From: Microbacterium sp. USTB-Y
GTDB lineage: Bacteria > Actinomycetota > Actinomycetes > Actinomycetales > Microbacteriaceae
Direction of reading: 5' to 3'
NCBI RefSeq assembly: GCF_023703415.1
Contig: NZ_JAGMTU010000002.1
Location: forward strand, 496,001-560,000
Length of the DNA: 64,000 nt
Part shown: one piece after another, positions 1 through 8,830 of the stretch
Layout of the letters: every line of letters starts with the position of its first letter
Position numbering within the stretch: the stretch's first letter is position 1
Translations under genes and position numbers: made by a program
Notes under the pieces: model-generated
The model's database searches: none
What the model was told of the DNA's origin: nothing
Seen by the model: the letters and a program-made list of their open reading frames with translations, nothing else

Positions 1-888
1 GTGTCCCTCCGCGCCCGCGCCGCGCTGGTCACTCTGCCCCGGTTCGAGATCCAGGCCTTCCTCGGCTCCATCGAGACCCATCGGTGCTCCCTGCTCCTGG
101 TCGCCCCGCCGGTCGCCGTGATGCTCGCCAAGAGCTCGGCCGTCGAGGAGTACGACCTGACGTCGGTGCACACCGTGTTCTCCGGCGCGGCACCGCTCGA
201 CAGAGCCCTCGCCGGTGTCGTGGCCGAGCGTCTCGCCTGCCGCATCCGGCAGGGCTACGGCATGTCCGAGATGGCACCGGTCAGTCACCTCGTGCCGTTC
301 GAACGCGATGACGTCGATCCGAGCTCGGTCGGCTTCACGGTGCCCAACATGACCTGCAAGCTCGTGGACATCGAGACCGGCGAGGAGATCCGCGTGCCGG
401 AGGAGGGATCCAGTCCGCCGGGTGAGCTGTGGTGCGCGGGGCCGAACGTGATGTCCGGCTACCTCGGCAACGACGAGGCGACGCGGCAGACGATCGATGC
501 CGAGGGGTTCCTGCACACCGGCGACATCGCGACGGTCGACGCTCGCGGAGTCGTCACGATCGTGGATCGCCTCAAGGAGCTGATCAAGTACAAGGGCTAT
601 CAGGTGCCGCCCGCGGAGCTCGAGGCGCTGCTGCTCACGCACCCTGCCGTGGCGGATGCGGCCGTCGTGGGGGCACACGATGCCGATGGTGAGGAGGTCC
701 CCAAGGCGTTCCTCGTGCGTCAGCCGGGCGGAGACCTCAATGCGGACGAGATCCTGCGGTTCGTCGCCGAACGTGTTTCCCCTCATAAGAAGGTCCGTGC
801 TGTCGAGTTCATCGACGAGATCCCGAAGTCGCCGTCGGGAAAGATTCTGCGCCGCGAGCTTCGCGCGCGCGAATCGGTCGTGGCCTGA
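1..888 (+). CDS. AMP-binding acyl-CoA ligase (4-coumarate-CoA ligase-like), 5' truncated by window edge
   Basis: C-terminal 295 residues of an ANL-superfamily adenylating enzyme that activates a carboxylic acid to acyl-AMP and then acyl-CoA. Visible motifs are GYGMSE at about residues 85-90 of the fragment (the A5 GYGxTE motif, with Ser for Thr), HTGDIA with a following DR-KELIKYKGYQV hinge, and the C-terminal SPSGKILRREL carrying the catalytic lysine (fragment K281). The pattern is closest to 4-coumarate or medium/long-chain fatty acyl-CoA ligases. The frame is open to base 1, so the gene starts upstream and the first GTG is not the true start. It ends in a perfect hairpin shared with the convergent PucR-type regulator. 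The substrate cannot be read from the sequence. Confidence 0.9.
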   Translation: MSLRARAALVTLPRFEIQAFLGSIETHRCSLLLVAPPVAVMLAKSSAVEEYDLTSVHTVFSGAAPLDRALAGVVAERLACRIRQGYGMSEMAPVSHLVPFERDDVDPSSVGFTVPNMTCKLVDIETGEEIRVPEEGSSPPGELWCAGPNVMSGYLGNDEATRQTIDAEGFLHTGDIATVDARGVVTIVDRLKELIKYKGYQVPPAELEALLLTHPAVADAAVVGAHDADGEEVPKAFLVRQPGGDLNADEILRFVAERVSPHKKVRAVEFIDEIPKSPSGKILRRELRARESVVA

Positions 889-894
889 CGACTG

Positions 895-936
895 AAGGTG
901 GTTCTGGCGGTGCTACGGCACCGCCAGAACCACCTT
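895..936. terminator. Bidirectional terminator between convergent ligase and PucR genes
   Basis: Perfect inverted repeat: 19-bp arms at 895-913 and 918-936 around a 4-nt loop. It starts 6 bp after the ligase stop. The last codons and TAG stop (915-913) of the convergent regulator lie inside it. The AAGG/CCTT ends give only weak U-tracts, so its efficiency is inferred from stem strength. Confidence 0.8.
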
Positions 937-2151
937 CCCCAGCAGACGGCAGGTGCGCAGTGCGAGTTCGACATCCGGCCGCTGCGTCGCGAGCGGCTGG
1001 GGCAGCATCCGCCTCGCCTGGTCGACGCGGTATTTGACGGTGTTTCGGTGCAGAGTCAGCTCCGCGCCGGCCGCGACGAAACTCTGATCCAACCGCAGGA
1101 ACACGGCGAGCGTTTCGCGAAGACGCGCGCACGTCGTCGTGTCGAGAGCGAGATCCCCGAGTGCGGATGCCACCCAAGCCCGCGTCACAGCGAGATTCTG
1201 GGAGAGAATGCCTACGACCCCGGCATCCGCGAACGTGACCGCGTTCGAGGGGGCATCCTGACCCGCGGCCTCGAGAACGGAGAAAGCAGTCAGCGCCTCG
1301 GAATGAGTGAGACGGAACCCGGAGAGGTCCGCGTGCACACCTCCGGCGGCGAGTCTGAGCAGGTCATTGCCGGTCCATCCGGATGCCGCGAGGACGAGAT
1401 CGTCGGCATCCGCATCACCGAACCACGCCCACGCAGTGGTCTCGTCTTCCAGTGTGACGAGGGGGGAGGCCGCCCCGATCTCCGTGGCGAGGCGTCCGAC
1501 CGCTGACGTCAGCGCGGCAGAATCGGAACGACCGTCCCCGAGACGCGCGACGATTCCGACATGCCGGCGTCCGAGGCGGTAGCCGAGTGCTCGTTCGGCG
1601 TCGACCGCATCCGTGGGGGAACCAGAGAGCAACTGCAGCACCCTCGCTTTGTGGGCGGCTACCCGTGTCTGCGCGAGGCGGTCGACTTCTGCGTCGTAAC
1701 TGCCGGCGATCTGCAGCAGGAAGACTCGCTGATGCAGTTGGGAACTCAGCTCGTTGATTCGCAGAACTCCAGCGATGGCCAGCTCGCGGGACGGGCTGGC
1801 GGCATCGATCCGCTCGACATATTGCCGCATCAGCAACGAGTGCTCCAACTGGTAAGCGCGCAAGATCGAACTCAGCGGATAGCCCCGCTGAGCGACGCGA
1901 CGCGCCCACATCGTCACTGATGGTGGAGCATGAACGTCAGCGGGATCGATCCCGTGCGCAACGACCTCGATCTCAGTCGACAGCGTGTCCCGCACCGTCG
2001 TGCGCATGAGAGCCAGCAGCGGCGGGTCTGCGGCGATCCCCGGAAAGGCATCGAGCTGCATCCTCAGATGCTCGTCTTCGAGCGCGCCGAGGTCATCGCC
2101 CATCGACCGCGACACCCCCATGAGGAGCGAGTCGACGGCCGAGACTTCCAC
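913..2151 (-). CDS. PucR/CdaR-type transcriptional regulator
   Basis: 412-residue regulator. The last ~65 residues form the PucR-type helix-turn-helix (DQSFVAAGAELTLHRNTVKYRV, about 355-376). Residues ~170-330 resemble the GGDEF-like central domain of CdaR proteins, and the N-terminal third is a helical region of the kind seen in actinobacterial family members. PucR-family proteins usually activate catabolic genes in response to a metabolite. It faces the acyl-CoA ligase convergently and is divergent from the glycine-rich secreted protein, so either could be a target (inference). The GTG start at 2151 has no clear ribosome binding site. A later ATG at 2121 is possible but no better supported. 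The third codon position is less GC-rich than in genes after 6.5 kb. Confidence 0.85.
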   Translation of the reverse strand: MEVSAVDSLLMGVSRSMGDDLGALEDEHLRMQLDAFPGIAADPPLLALMRTTVRDTLSTEIEVVAHGIDPADVHAPPSVTMWARRVAQRGYPLSSILRAYQLEHSLLMRQYVERIDAASPSRELAIAGVLRINELSSQLHQRVFLLQIAGSYDAEVDRLAQTRVAAHKARVLQLLSGSPTDAVDAERALGYRLGRRHVGIVARLGDGRSDSAALTSAVGRLATEIGAASPLVTLEDETTAWAWFGDADADDLVLAASGWTGNDLLRLAAGGVHADLSGFRLTHSEALTAFSVLEAAGQDAPSNAVTFADAGVVGILSQNLAVTRAWVASALGDLALDTTTCARLRETLAVFLRLDQSFVAAGAELTLHRNTVKYRVDQARRMLPQPLATQRPDVELALRTCRLLGKVVLAVP

Positions 2152-2619
2152 GATGCAAACATAGCGTTCTCGGGTGCGGACGCGCGTGCTCGGATGCGCG
2201 GCCCGCCCGAGGACAACCCGAGCCCGCGGTCAATCGCCGCGCCGCTGCCGCCGGAGCCCCAAGGAACCAGGTGTGCGAGCGCGCACTGACATCGGCACCT
2301 GGTTCGTCCGCCGGGCGCTCGCCGCGGATCGCTCCTCGCCGCCTCCCCATAGCCCGCATCCTGCTTCTCCGCTCGAGCCCCGCGATCTGCGATCTGCGAT
2401 CTGCGATCTGCGATCTGCGATCTGCCATATCGCACAGGTAGTGCAACAGGTAGAAGTACGGATCGACCCCGATGGCGCTCAACGCGAGCATTGAGGCTGA
2501 TCGTGTGCGTCGTTCGATCTCCCGCCTGGAGCGGGGCGGAGGGCGCATACGGACACCGCCGACGCGCAGGGATTGTTTCGTCCCGCGTCAAGACGAATCG
2601 AAGGCTCAAGGGGAAAAGT
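2152..2619. other. 468-bp divergent intergenic region
   Basis: Lies between the divergently read PucR-type regulator and the glycine-rich protein gene, so it must hold both promoters. I see no credible coding frame. It contains six tandem GATCTGC heptamers (2384-2425) and, near 2450-2475, an AT-richer stretch. No clear -35/-10 pair can be defended. Confidence 0.6.
2384..2425. repeat. Tandem heptamer repeat, six perfect GATCTGC units
   Basis: Six uninterrupted 7-bp copies. A 7-bp unit can slip during replication, and copy-number change would alter spacing by non-multiples of three. It sits ~195 bp upstream of the start of the Tat-exported glycine-rich protein. Confidence 0.9.
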
Positions 2620-3672
2620 ATGTCCGACGACCAGCACGCAACACAGCCCGCATCCAAGAAACACGACATGATACGCCGGCGCACGATCGTCAAGGGGGCG
2701 GCGTGGAGCGTGCCAGTCATCGCCGCCGCCGCTGCCGCACCGATGGCGGCAGCCAGCTGCGGCACGTCCTCAGGCACGTTCACGACGCCGTCAGCGGGGG
2801 AATTCGCTGTGACCATCCCCGCGTGCGCCACCAGCGTGACCTTCGTCGTGGCCGGCGGCGACGGGCAGCGCATCTCCGCCACAGACGTCGGCCGCGGCGC
2901 CGTGATCTCTGGCACGCTCGCGCTCACATCCGGTACCTCGCACGTCATCACCCTCATCGCAGGCGAGTCGCCGAACGGAGGAGCGATCCCCCGTGTCGGC
3001 GGCATCGGCTTCGGGAACGGCGGCACAGGTTACGGAGCAGTCGGTGGTGGCGGCGGTGGGAGCGCCATCCTGCTCGACGGCGTCCCGAGTGTGGTCGCCG
3101 GTGGAGGCGGTGGCGGGGGAAACCCCAACGTCACGGCAGGAAACCCGGGCGACAGCGTCATCCGGTTGCTGGCACCTGAATCCGGCGTGAATGCCGGGAA
3201 GGGAACGGCGGACGACCCTGCGGGAACGTCCACGGGTTATGGCAACAAGAGCACCTACAACGGCGCACTGGTACTCGCCGTGGGTGGCGGCGAGGGAGCG
3301 ACCGGCAGCACGGGAGGCGCTGCCGCGGCACCCGTCGTCTACGGTGCAGGAGCTGCGGGAACAGAGTATCCGGGTACGGCCGGCGGAAATAACGGGACGG
3401 GGAACCACGGAGGCGGCAACGGCGGCGACGGCGGGCTCGCTTCGCTCCCGTCGGGCGCGGGGGCCGGCGGCGGGGGCGGCGGCTGGGCCGGCGGCGGCGG
3501 CGGCCGCGCGGTGAGCAAGACCGCAGGGGGGAACCCCACCGGCGTCCTCTACCTCGGCACTCAAGGAGGAGCAGGCTCGAGCTTCGTCGGCGGGACCGGG
3601 GTGACTGTCGCGAGTGACGGCCCTCGGACCGATGCGCGCGGAAACGGTTCGATCGTGATCAGCTGGTCCTGA
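2620..3672 (+). CDS. Tat-exported glycine-rich secreted protein
   Basis: 350 residues. The N-terminus reads as a twin-arginine signal: RRRTIVKGAAW at about 19-29, then an alanine-rich hydrophobic run ending near AAASC, so cleavage around residue 46 is likely. The mature part starts with a short beta-rich segment and becomes a glycine-rich body with many G4-G7 runs separated by small or aromatic residues, ending in a beta-like VISWS. This resembles the actinobacterial Gly-rich surface domain family. The sequence shows no enzyme motif. The ATG was chosen because the signal peptide begins soon after it and a purine-rich AAGGGGAAAAG lies just upstream. An extended open frame back to 2491 has no such support. 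Role unknown; a wall-surface or adhesin-like role is inference. It stands alone and is followed by a hairpin. Confidence 0.75.
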   Translation: MSDDQHATQPASKKHDMIRRRTIVKGAAWSVPVIAAAAAAPMAAASCGTSSGTFTTPSAGEFAVTIPACATSVTFVVAGGDGQRISATDVGRGAVISGTLALTSGTSHVITLIAGESPNGGAIPRVGGIGFGNGGTGYGAVGGGGGGSAILLDGVPSVVAGGGGGGGNPNVTAGNPGDSVIRLLAPESGVNAGKGTADDPAGTSTGYGNKSTYNGALVLAVGGGEGATGSTGGAAAAPVVYGAGAAGTEYPGTAGGNNGTGNHGGGNGGDGGLASLPSGAGAGGGGGGWAGGGGGRAVSKTAGGNPTGVLYLGTQGGAGSSFVGGTGVTVASDGPRTDARGNGSIVISWS

Positions 3673-4041
3673 ACCACGCCAGCAAGTCGCACACCCCGGA
3701 ACCGCCCGTATCCGGTGGCGGATCGGGAAGCCGCCGCCACCGGATTGGCAGTGTTCCTTCCCCGTTCTCTTCGATCCACCCGTAAGAGGTGACCCGTGCG
3801 GCGGGTGCGCTCGTGGGGAGAGCGCGCCCGCTCGCTTTCAGAACCGTTCGCTGGAAGCTGTTGGTAGTTTCTTGCTTGTCTGCCGTCACGGTTGCTTTCG
3901 GAAACACAGAACACGCGTGAGTTGCAGACAGGGGGAATCAGCAACCACGACGAAGCTAACGAAAGCCTTCTCGGTTCGCCGTGACTCTCCTAGCTGTTCC
4001 AGGTCGAGTTATCGACGAGCATGAATGATGGGAGTTCCCTC
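3673..4041. other. 369-bp intergenic region before the sulfatase
   Basis: Contains a 12-bp perfect hairpin at its start (3710-3745) and, towards the sulfatase, an AT-richer stretch (3850-4000) that probably holds the sulfatase promoter. No convincing small gene is seen. Confidence 0.6.
3710..3745 (+). terminator. Hairpin after the glycine-rich protein gene
   Basis: Perfect 12-bp arms, ATCCGGTGGCGG at 3710-3721 and its complement at 3734-3745, with a 12-nt loop. It starts 38 bp after the stop codon and has no U-tract, so termination is inferred from position. Confidence 0.5.
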
Positions 4042-6393
4042 ATGCCGTTACCGTTCGCCGGCAGGATCGCTGCAGATGTTCGAGAGTCGGAACCGGACTG
4101 GAAGCCGTATCTCGAACCCACGGCCCCAGAGGGTGCTCCGAACGTGCTGTTCGTGGTGTGGGACGACATCGGTTACGGCGCCTGGGACCTCTACGGCGGC
4201 CTTATCGAGATGCCGACGATGCGGCGCATAGCTGAGCGGGGTGTGCGCCTGTCGCAGTTTCACACCACTGCTCTGTGCTCGCCGACTCGCGCCGCTCTTC
4301 TGACGGGACGCAACGCGCAGAGCAACGGCATGGGAACGATCGGCGAGATGGCCGACGGGTTCCCCGGCCTCAGCTGTCTGATCCCGCGGGAGAACGGCAT
4401 GCTGCCCGAGGTGCTGCGCGATCGGGGCTATAACACCTTCGCGATCGGCAAGTGGCATCTGAGCCCGGCCGTCGAGATGGGAATGGGGGCTTCCAAACGC
4501 ACCTGGCCGCTCTCCCGCGGCTTCGACCGGTTCTACGGCTTCCTCGGCGGTCTGACCGACCAGTGGTATCCCGACCTCACCTACGACAACCACCCCGTGG
4601 ATCCGCCGTCCCGTCCTGAAGACGGCTACCACCTGTCTGCGGACCTCGCGGACAAGGCGTTGGAGTTCTTGCGCGACTCCCTCTCGGCAGCCCCCGGCAA
4701 GCCCTGGTTCGCATATCTGGCACCCGGCGCCGGGCACGCCCCGCACCACGCCCCGCGAGCGTGGAGCGACCGATACGCGGGGGCCTTCTCGATGGGCTAC
4801 GAACGCTACCGCGAGATCGTGCTGGAGAACCAGAAGCGCCTCGGCCTCATGCCCGAGAGCACGGTGCTGCCTCCGGTGAATCCCTATTCCGACGTGGTCG
4901 GGCCCGCAGGGCAAAGCTGGAACGAGAGCGATCGGGTGCGCGAATGGGATTCGCTCTCACCCGACGAGCACCGCATGCTGGAACGGCAGGCCGAGGTGTT
5001 CGCCGGGTTCCTCTCGTACACGGACGCCCAGGTCGGTCGTGTCATCGACTTCCTCGAACAAAGCGGCCAACTCGACAACACCGTCATCGTCGTGGTCAGC
5101 GACAACGGTGCGAGCGCGGAGGGCGGGCCCACCGGTTCCGTCAACGAGAACCGCTGGTACAACGGAGTCCCAGAGGATCCCGACCTGAACCTCTCCCTCC
5201 TGCAGGATCTCGGTCTGGAGAACACCCACCCGCATTACTCCAACGGCTGGGCCATGGCGTTCAACACACCCTTCAAGATGTACAAGACCCACGCCTCGTT
5301 CGAAGGAGGAGTCGCAGATCCTGCCCTCATCTCATGGCCCGCTCGCATCCCGGCGCGCACGGATCCGATCACGGCATACGCCCACGCGATCGACATCGTT
5401 CCCACCGTGCTCGAGGCGATCGGGATCGAGGCTCCTGAGGGTATCGCAGGTATCCCGCAGTCCCCCATCGAAGGTGTCAGCTTCTTCCGCTCGCTCCTCG
5501 ACGAGGGAACGGCCACCACCAAAGCGCATCAGTTCTACTCGATGCTCGGCACCCGCGGAGTCTGGGCGGACGGCTGGCATGCCAGCGCAGTCCATCCCCC
5601 CACGCCCTCCGGTTGGGGGCGCTTCGACGAAGATCGTTGGGAGCTTTACCACCTGCCCTCCGACCGGAACCAGCTGCAGGACCTCGCAGCCGAGCGGCCA
5701 GCGAAGCTCGCCGAGCTCGTGCGGCTTTGGGATGAGCTCGCCACGAAATACAACGGCTACCCCCTCGACGACCGCAACTCCGAGGAAATCCTCGCGGTCG
5801 AGCGGCCCAACATGACCGGCCTTACCGACACGCTCGTGCTCTATCCCGACGGTGCGCCGATCTCCGAACACGGCGGAGGCCCCGAACTGCCGCATCGGTC
5901 ATTCTCGATCACCGCCGATCTCGACATCGAGGACGCACAGGCCGCGAAAGGGGTCATCTACTCCCTCGGTGCGCGCTTCGGCGGACACGCACTGTTCCTT
6001 AAGGAGAACCGGGTCCGCTACGTCTACAACTGGCTCGGCGAGCAGGAGCAGGAACTGGCCGCTGCGGCGCCGGTATCTGCGGGCCGCCACGTCATCGAGG
6101 TGCGCTACGAAATCGACGGCTTCGCCGGCATCGTCCCCGAGGGCGTCGCGACCTTGACGATCGACGACGAGATCGTCTCGCAACGCCGGATCCGCACGCA
6201 ACCCGGCTACTTCAGCCTCTCCGGCGAGGGGGCGACTGTCGGCCGCGAAGTCGGACAGCCCGTATCGACGACATACAGTCCCCCGTTCGCTTTCACCGGG
6301 GGCGCCATTGACCGGGTCGTCGTCCGCCTGATCGGAGACCAGATTCCGCGGGATCCTGCGGCGCAGATCAACGAAGCGTTCGGTCGCGACTGA
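4042..6393 (+). CDS. Arylsulfatase (type I, formylglycine-dependent)
   Basis: 783 residues from this start. Sulfatases hydrolyse sulfate esters with a formylglycine made from Cys or Ser in CxPxR. Here CSPTRAALLTGR gives Cys79 as that residue. Upstream WDDIGYG supplies the paired metal-binding Asp, GKWHL follows at about 136, and VVVSDNG near 356 supplies the second metal pair. The first ~530 residues are the sulfatase fold. The last ~200 form a beta-rich extension found in large actinobacterial and proteobacterial arylsulfatases. The start at 4042 has GGGAG seven bases before it. An in-frame ATG at 4021 would add seven residues with a poorer site. No signal peptide is seen, so it is probably cytoplasmic. 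No formylglycine-generating enzyme is in this window. GC is lower than in genes to the right. Confidence 0.9.
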   Translation: MPLPFAGRIAADVRESEPDWKPYLEPTAPEGAPNVLFVVWDDIGYGAWDLYGGLIEMPTMRRIAERGVRLSQFHTTALCSPTRAALLTGRNAQSNGMGTIGEMADGFPGLSCLIPRENGMLPEVLRDRGYNTFAIGKWHLSPAVEMGMGASKRTWPLSRGFDRFYGFLGGLTDQWYPDLTYDNHPVDPPSRPEDGYHLSADLADKALEFLRDSLSAAPGKPWFAYLAPGAGHAPHHAPRAWSDRYAGAFSMGYERYREIVLENQKRLGLMPESTVLPPVNPYSDVVGPAGQSWNESDRVREWDSLSPDEHRMLERQAEVFAGFLSYTDAQVGRVIDFLEQSGQLDNTVIVVVSDNGASAEGGPTGSVNENRWYNGVPEDPDLNLSLLQDLGLENTHPHYSNGWAMAFNTPFKMYKTHASFEGGVADPALISWPARIPARTDPITAYAHAIDIVPTVLEAIGIEAPEGIAGIPQSPIEGVSFFRSLLDEGTATTKAHQFYSMLGTRGVWADGWHASAVHPPTPSGWGRFDEDRWELYHLPSDRNQLQDLAAERPAKLAELVRLWDELATKYNGYPLDDRNSEEILAVERPNMTGLTDTLVLYPDGAPISEHGGGPELPHRSFSITADLDIEDAQAAKGVIYSLGARFGGHALFLKENRVRYVYNWLGEQEQELAAAAPVSAGRHVIEVRYEIDGFAGIVPEGVATLTIDDEIVSQRRIRTQPGYFSLSGEGATVGREVGQPVSTTYSPPFAFTGGAIDRVVVRLIGDQIPRDPAAQINEAFGRD

Positions 6394-6447
6394 TCCGATC
6401 CGGCGAAGCATGATCCGAGGGCGGCGTTTCCTTCGGATGGGAAACGC

Positions 6448-6508
6448 TTGACACAAGGAATCAAACCGGTTTACCGTCAAGGTATCAAACCGGTTAACCA
6501 CCCGGTTT
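6448..6508 (+). promoter_or_regulatory. Promoter and three LacI-type operators of the sugar operon
   Basis: A perfect -35 TTGACA (6448-6453) is followed by a poor -10 near 6471. Three AAACCGGTTT-like palindromes follow: 6463-6472 (perfect), 6487-6496 (AAACCGGTTA), and a third ending CCCGGTTT at 6508. Their centres are 24 and 12 bp apart. The central CCGG fits LacI-family operators. The sites cover the -10 and transcript start, implying autorepression with release by a sugar ligand (inference). Confidence 0.8.
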
Positions 6509-6528
6509 GAGAATGGTAGGGGGACGCC

Positions 6529-7560
6529 ATGAGCAAGGCCACGATCGCTGACGTCGCGCGCATGGCGGGCGTCACCAAGGCGACCGTCTCGCACGCCCTC
6601 AGCGGCAATCGGCCCATCTCGGAGGAGACCAGGGCCCGGGTCCTCGCCGCCGCGGAGGAGCTGAACTGGGTTCCGAGCCAGAGCGCACGCGCACTCGCGA
6701 CCCGCCGCGCGAACGCGATCGGGGTCGTGCTGGCGCGGGATCCGGACGTCATCGCGAACGACTCGTTCTTCGCCGCGTTCATCTCGGGCGTCGAGTCCGT
6801 GCTCGCCGAGACGGAGACCGCCTTGATGCTCCAGGTGGTCCCCGATCGCGCGGCCGAGGAGCGCGCCTACCGGACGATGATGCACGGACGCGCCGACGGC
6901 GCGATCCTGCTGGACCTGCGGGTGGACGACTGGCGCGTGCCGCTGCTCGAGGAGCTGGATCTGCCGACGGTGATCGTCGGCGCCTACGATCAGCGCCACG
7001 ACTTCTCCTGCGTGCGGACCGATGACGGCGCGCCGATCCGCGAGATCGTGGAGCATCTGAAGACCCAGGGGCATCGCCGCATCGCGCATGTCTCCGGTCC
7101 GCTGGACTACGTCCACTCGCGCGTGCGAGCGGCCGCATACGTCGGCGCCGTGGGAGATGCCACGCTGCTGCGCGAGGGCGACTTCACGGCGCGCAGCGGT
7201 CGAGAACGGACCGCGGAGCTGCTCGCGCTCCCCGAGAAGCCGTCGGCGATCCTCTACTCGAACGACACCATGGCGATCGCCGGCCTCTCCTACGCGCGGG
7301 CACAGGGGCTCGTGATCCCCCGTGACCTCGCCATCTCCGGCTTCGACGACGATCAACTGTCCGCCTACCTCTCGCCGGGACTGACGAGCGTGTCGTCGGA
7401 TCCGGCCGCCCGAGGACGTGCGGCTGCCCGCCTGCTCCGCGCCGAGATCCTCGGGGCCCAGCCGCGCACGGAGGTCGTGGACTGCAACGTGGTCCATCTC
7501 CGCGAAAGCACCCAGGGACCCGCGGCAGCGGGCCCCGACATGTCAAGGAGGACATCATGA
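6529..7560 (+). CDS. LacI-family transcriptional repressor
   Basis: 343 residues. A LacI helix-turn-helix occupies residues 4-50 (IADVARMAGVTKATVSHALSG), with the hinge helix at VPSQSARALA, followed by a periplasmic-binding-protein-like sensor domain with SNDTMAIAG and FDDDQLSAYLSPGLTSV near the end. The ATG has GTAGGGGGA upstream. It is the first gene of the operon, and its stop overlaps the next start (ATGA). Operator-like palindromes lie 20-66 bp before its start, so it probably controls itself and the ABC/GH130 genes. The inducer is unknown; a mannoside is a guess from the GH130 enzyme. Confidence 0.93.
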   Translation: MSKATIADVARMAGVTKATVSHALSGNRPISEETRARVLAAAEELNWVPSQSARALATRRANAIGVVLARDPDVIANDSFFAAFISGVESVLAETETALMLQVVPDRAAEERAYRTMMHGRADGAILLDLRVDDWRVPLLEELDLPTVIVGAYDQRHDFSCVRTDDGAPIREIVEHLKTQGHRRIAHVSGPLDYVHSRVRAAAYVGAVGDATLLREGDFTARSGRERTAELLALPEKPSAILYSNDTMAIAGLSYARAQGLVIPRDLAISGFDDDQLSAYLSPGLTSVSSDPAARGRAAARLLRAEILGAQPRTEVVDCNVVHLRESTQGPAAAGPDMSRRTS

Positions 7561-8813
7561 AGAAGCTCAGCGCCGCGGCGGTCATCGGGGCCGCGGCCCT
7601 CGTCGTCACCGGCTGCTCGGCCGGCAACGGCCCGGCGCAATCGTCCGACGGCACCGGCCCCATCGACGTCTGGCTGTCGAACAACGAGCAGGAACTGGCC
7701 TGGGGCCACTCGGTGGTCGACGCATGGAACAAGGCGCACCCCGATCAGAAGGTCAAGGCGCAGGAGATCCCGGCGGCGAAGTCGTCCGAAGAGGCGATCA
7801 CCGCCGCGATCACCGCCGGGACCGCGCCCTGTCTCGTGTTCAACATCGCTCCCGCGGCGGTCTCCGGCTGGGTGAAGCAGGGCGGCCTCGTCGATCTCAA
7901 CACGATGAAGGACGGCGCGGACTACATCTCCGGACGAGGCGGCGACGTCGACGCCTACGCGACGGACGGACACTTCTACCAGCTGCCGTGGAAGTCCAAC
8001 CCCGTCATGGTGATGTACAACAAGAAGCTCTTCGCCGCGGCCGGCGTGGATCCCGCCACCATGAACACCTACGACGGGTTCCTCGCCGGGGCTCACGCCC
8101 TCGTCGCCTCGGGCGTGCAGAGCGCGATCTGGCCGGCTCCGACCAGCGAGTTCTACCAGCCGTGGTTCGACTACTACCCGCTCTACCTCGCCGAGACGAA
8201 CGGCACGAAGCTGGTCGAGAAGGGCAAGGCGACGTTCGACAGCGCGGAGGGCAAGAAGGTCGCCGACTTCTGGGCGGAGATGTACGCGCAGAAGCTCGCT
8301 CCCCAGGAGGCCTCCACCGACGATGCGATGTCCGCGGGCACCACCGCCATGCAGCTCGCCGGCCCGTGGGCCATTCCGTCGTACGCGGACACGGTCGACG
8401 TCGGGTTCATGCCCGTGCCCACCTCCGACGGCCGCGCGAACCCCACGACGTTCGCCGACTCGAAGAGCGTGTCGATGTTCACCTCGTGCAAGAACCAGGG
8501 CACGGCGTGGGCCTTCCTGCAGTTCGCCACGGACGAGGACAACGACGGACTGCTGCTGAAGACCACCGGCCAGATGCCGATGCGCACGGGACTGGCGAAG
8601 ACCTACTCCGAGTACTTCACGGCCAACCCGAGCTACGTCGCCTTCGCCGCGCAGTCCGAGCACACCGCGGACGTCCCGAGCATCCCCAACTCCGTCGAGG
8701 CATGGCAGGCCTTCCGGGACCAGTACTCGGCATCGGTGATCTTCGACAAGAAGCCCGTCTCGGCGTTCCTCAGCGACGCGTCCCAGAAGATCGACACGCT
8801 CGTGAGCAAGTGA
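7557..8813 (+). CDS. ABC transporter sugar-binding lipoprotein (family 1 extracellular solute-binding)
   Basis: 418 residues. A lipoprotein signal MKKLSAAAVIGAAALVVTGC puts the lipidated cysteine at residue 20. The rest is a cluster B / family 1 solute-binding fold typical of oligosaccharide importers, with YQLPWKSNPVMVMYNKKLF and MQLAGPWAIPSY segments. It would sit on the outer face of the membrane and deliver an oligosaccharide to the two permeases encoded next. Its start overlaps the LacI stop by four bases, indicating translational coupling. The first permease begins 17 bp after its stop, or overlaps it if the GTG at 8810 is used. The ligand is not readable. Confidence 0.92.
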   Translation: MKKLSAAAVIGAAALVVTGCSAGNGPAQSSDGTGPIDVWLSNNEQELAWGHSVVDAWNKAHPDQKVKAQEIPAAKSSEEAITAAITAGTAPCLVFNIAPAAVSGWVKQGGLVDLNTMKDGADYISGRGGDVDAYATDGHFYQLPWKSNPVMVMYNKKLFAAAGVDPATMNTYDGFLAGAHALVASGVQSAIWPAPTSEFYQPWFDYYPLYLAETNGTKLVEKGKATFDSAEGKKVADFWAEMYAQKLAPQEASTDDAMSAGTTAMQLAGPWAIPSYADTVDVGFMPVPTSDGRANPTTFADSKSVSMFTSCKNQGTAWAFLQFATDEDNDGLLLKTTGQMPMRTGLAKTYSEYFTANPSYVAFAAQSEHTADVPSIPNSVEAWQAFRDQYSASVIFDKKPVSAFLSDASQKIDTLVSK

Positions 8814-8830
8814 GCCGGATCGAGCCGACC

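Noticed and set aside
2384..2425. Possible CRISPR array
   Set aside because: Seven-base units with no spacers and no cas genes; a simple tandem repeat.
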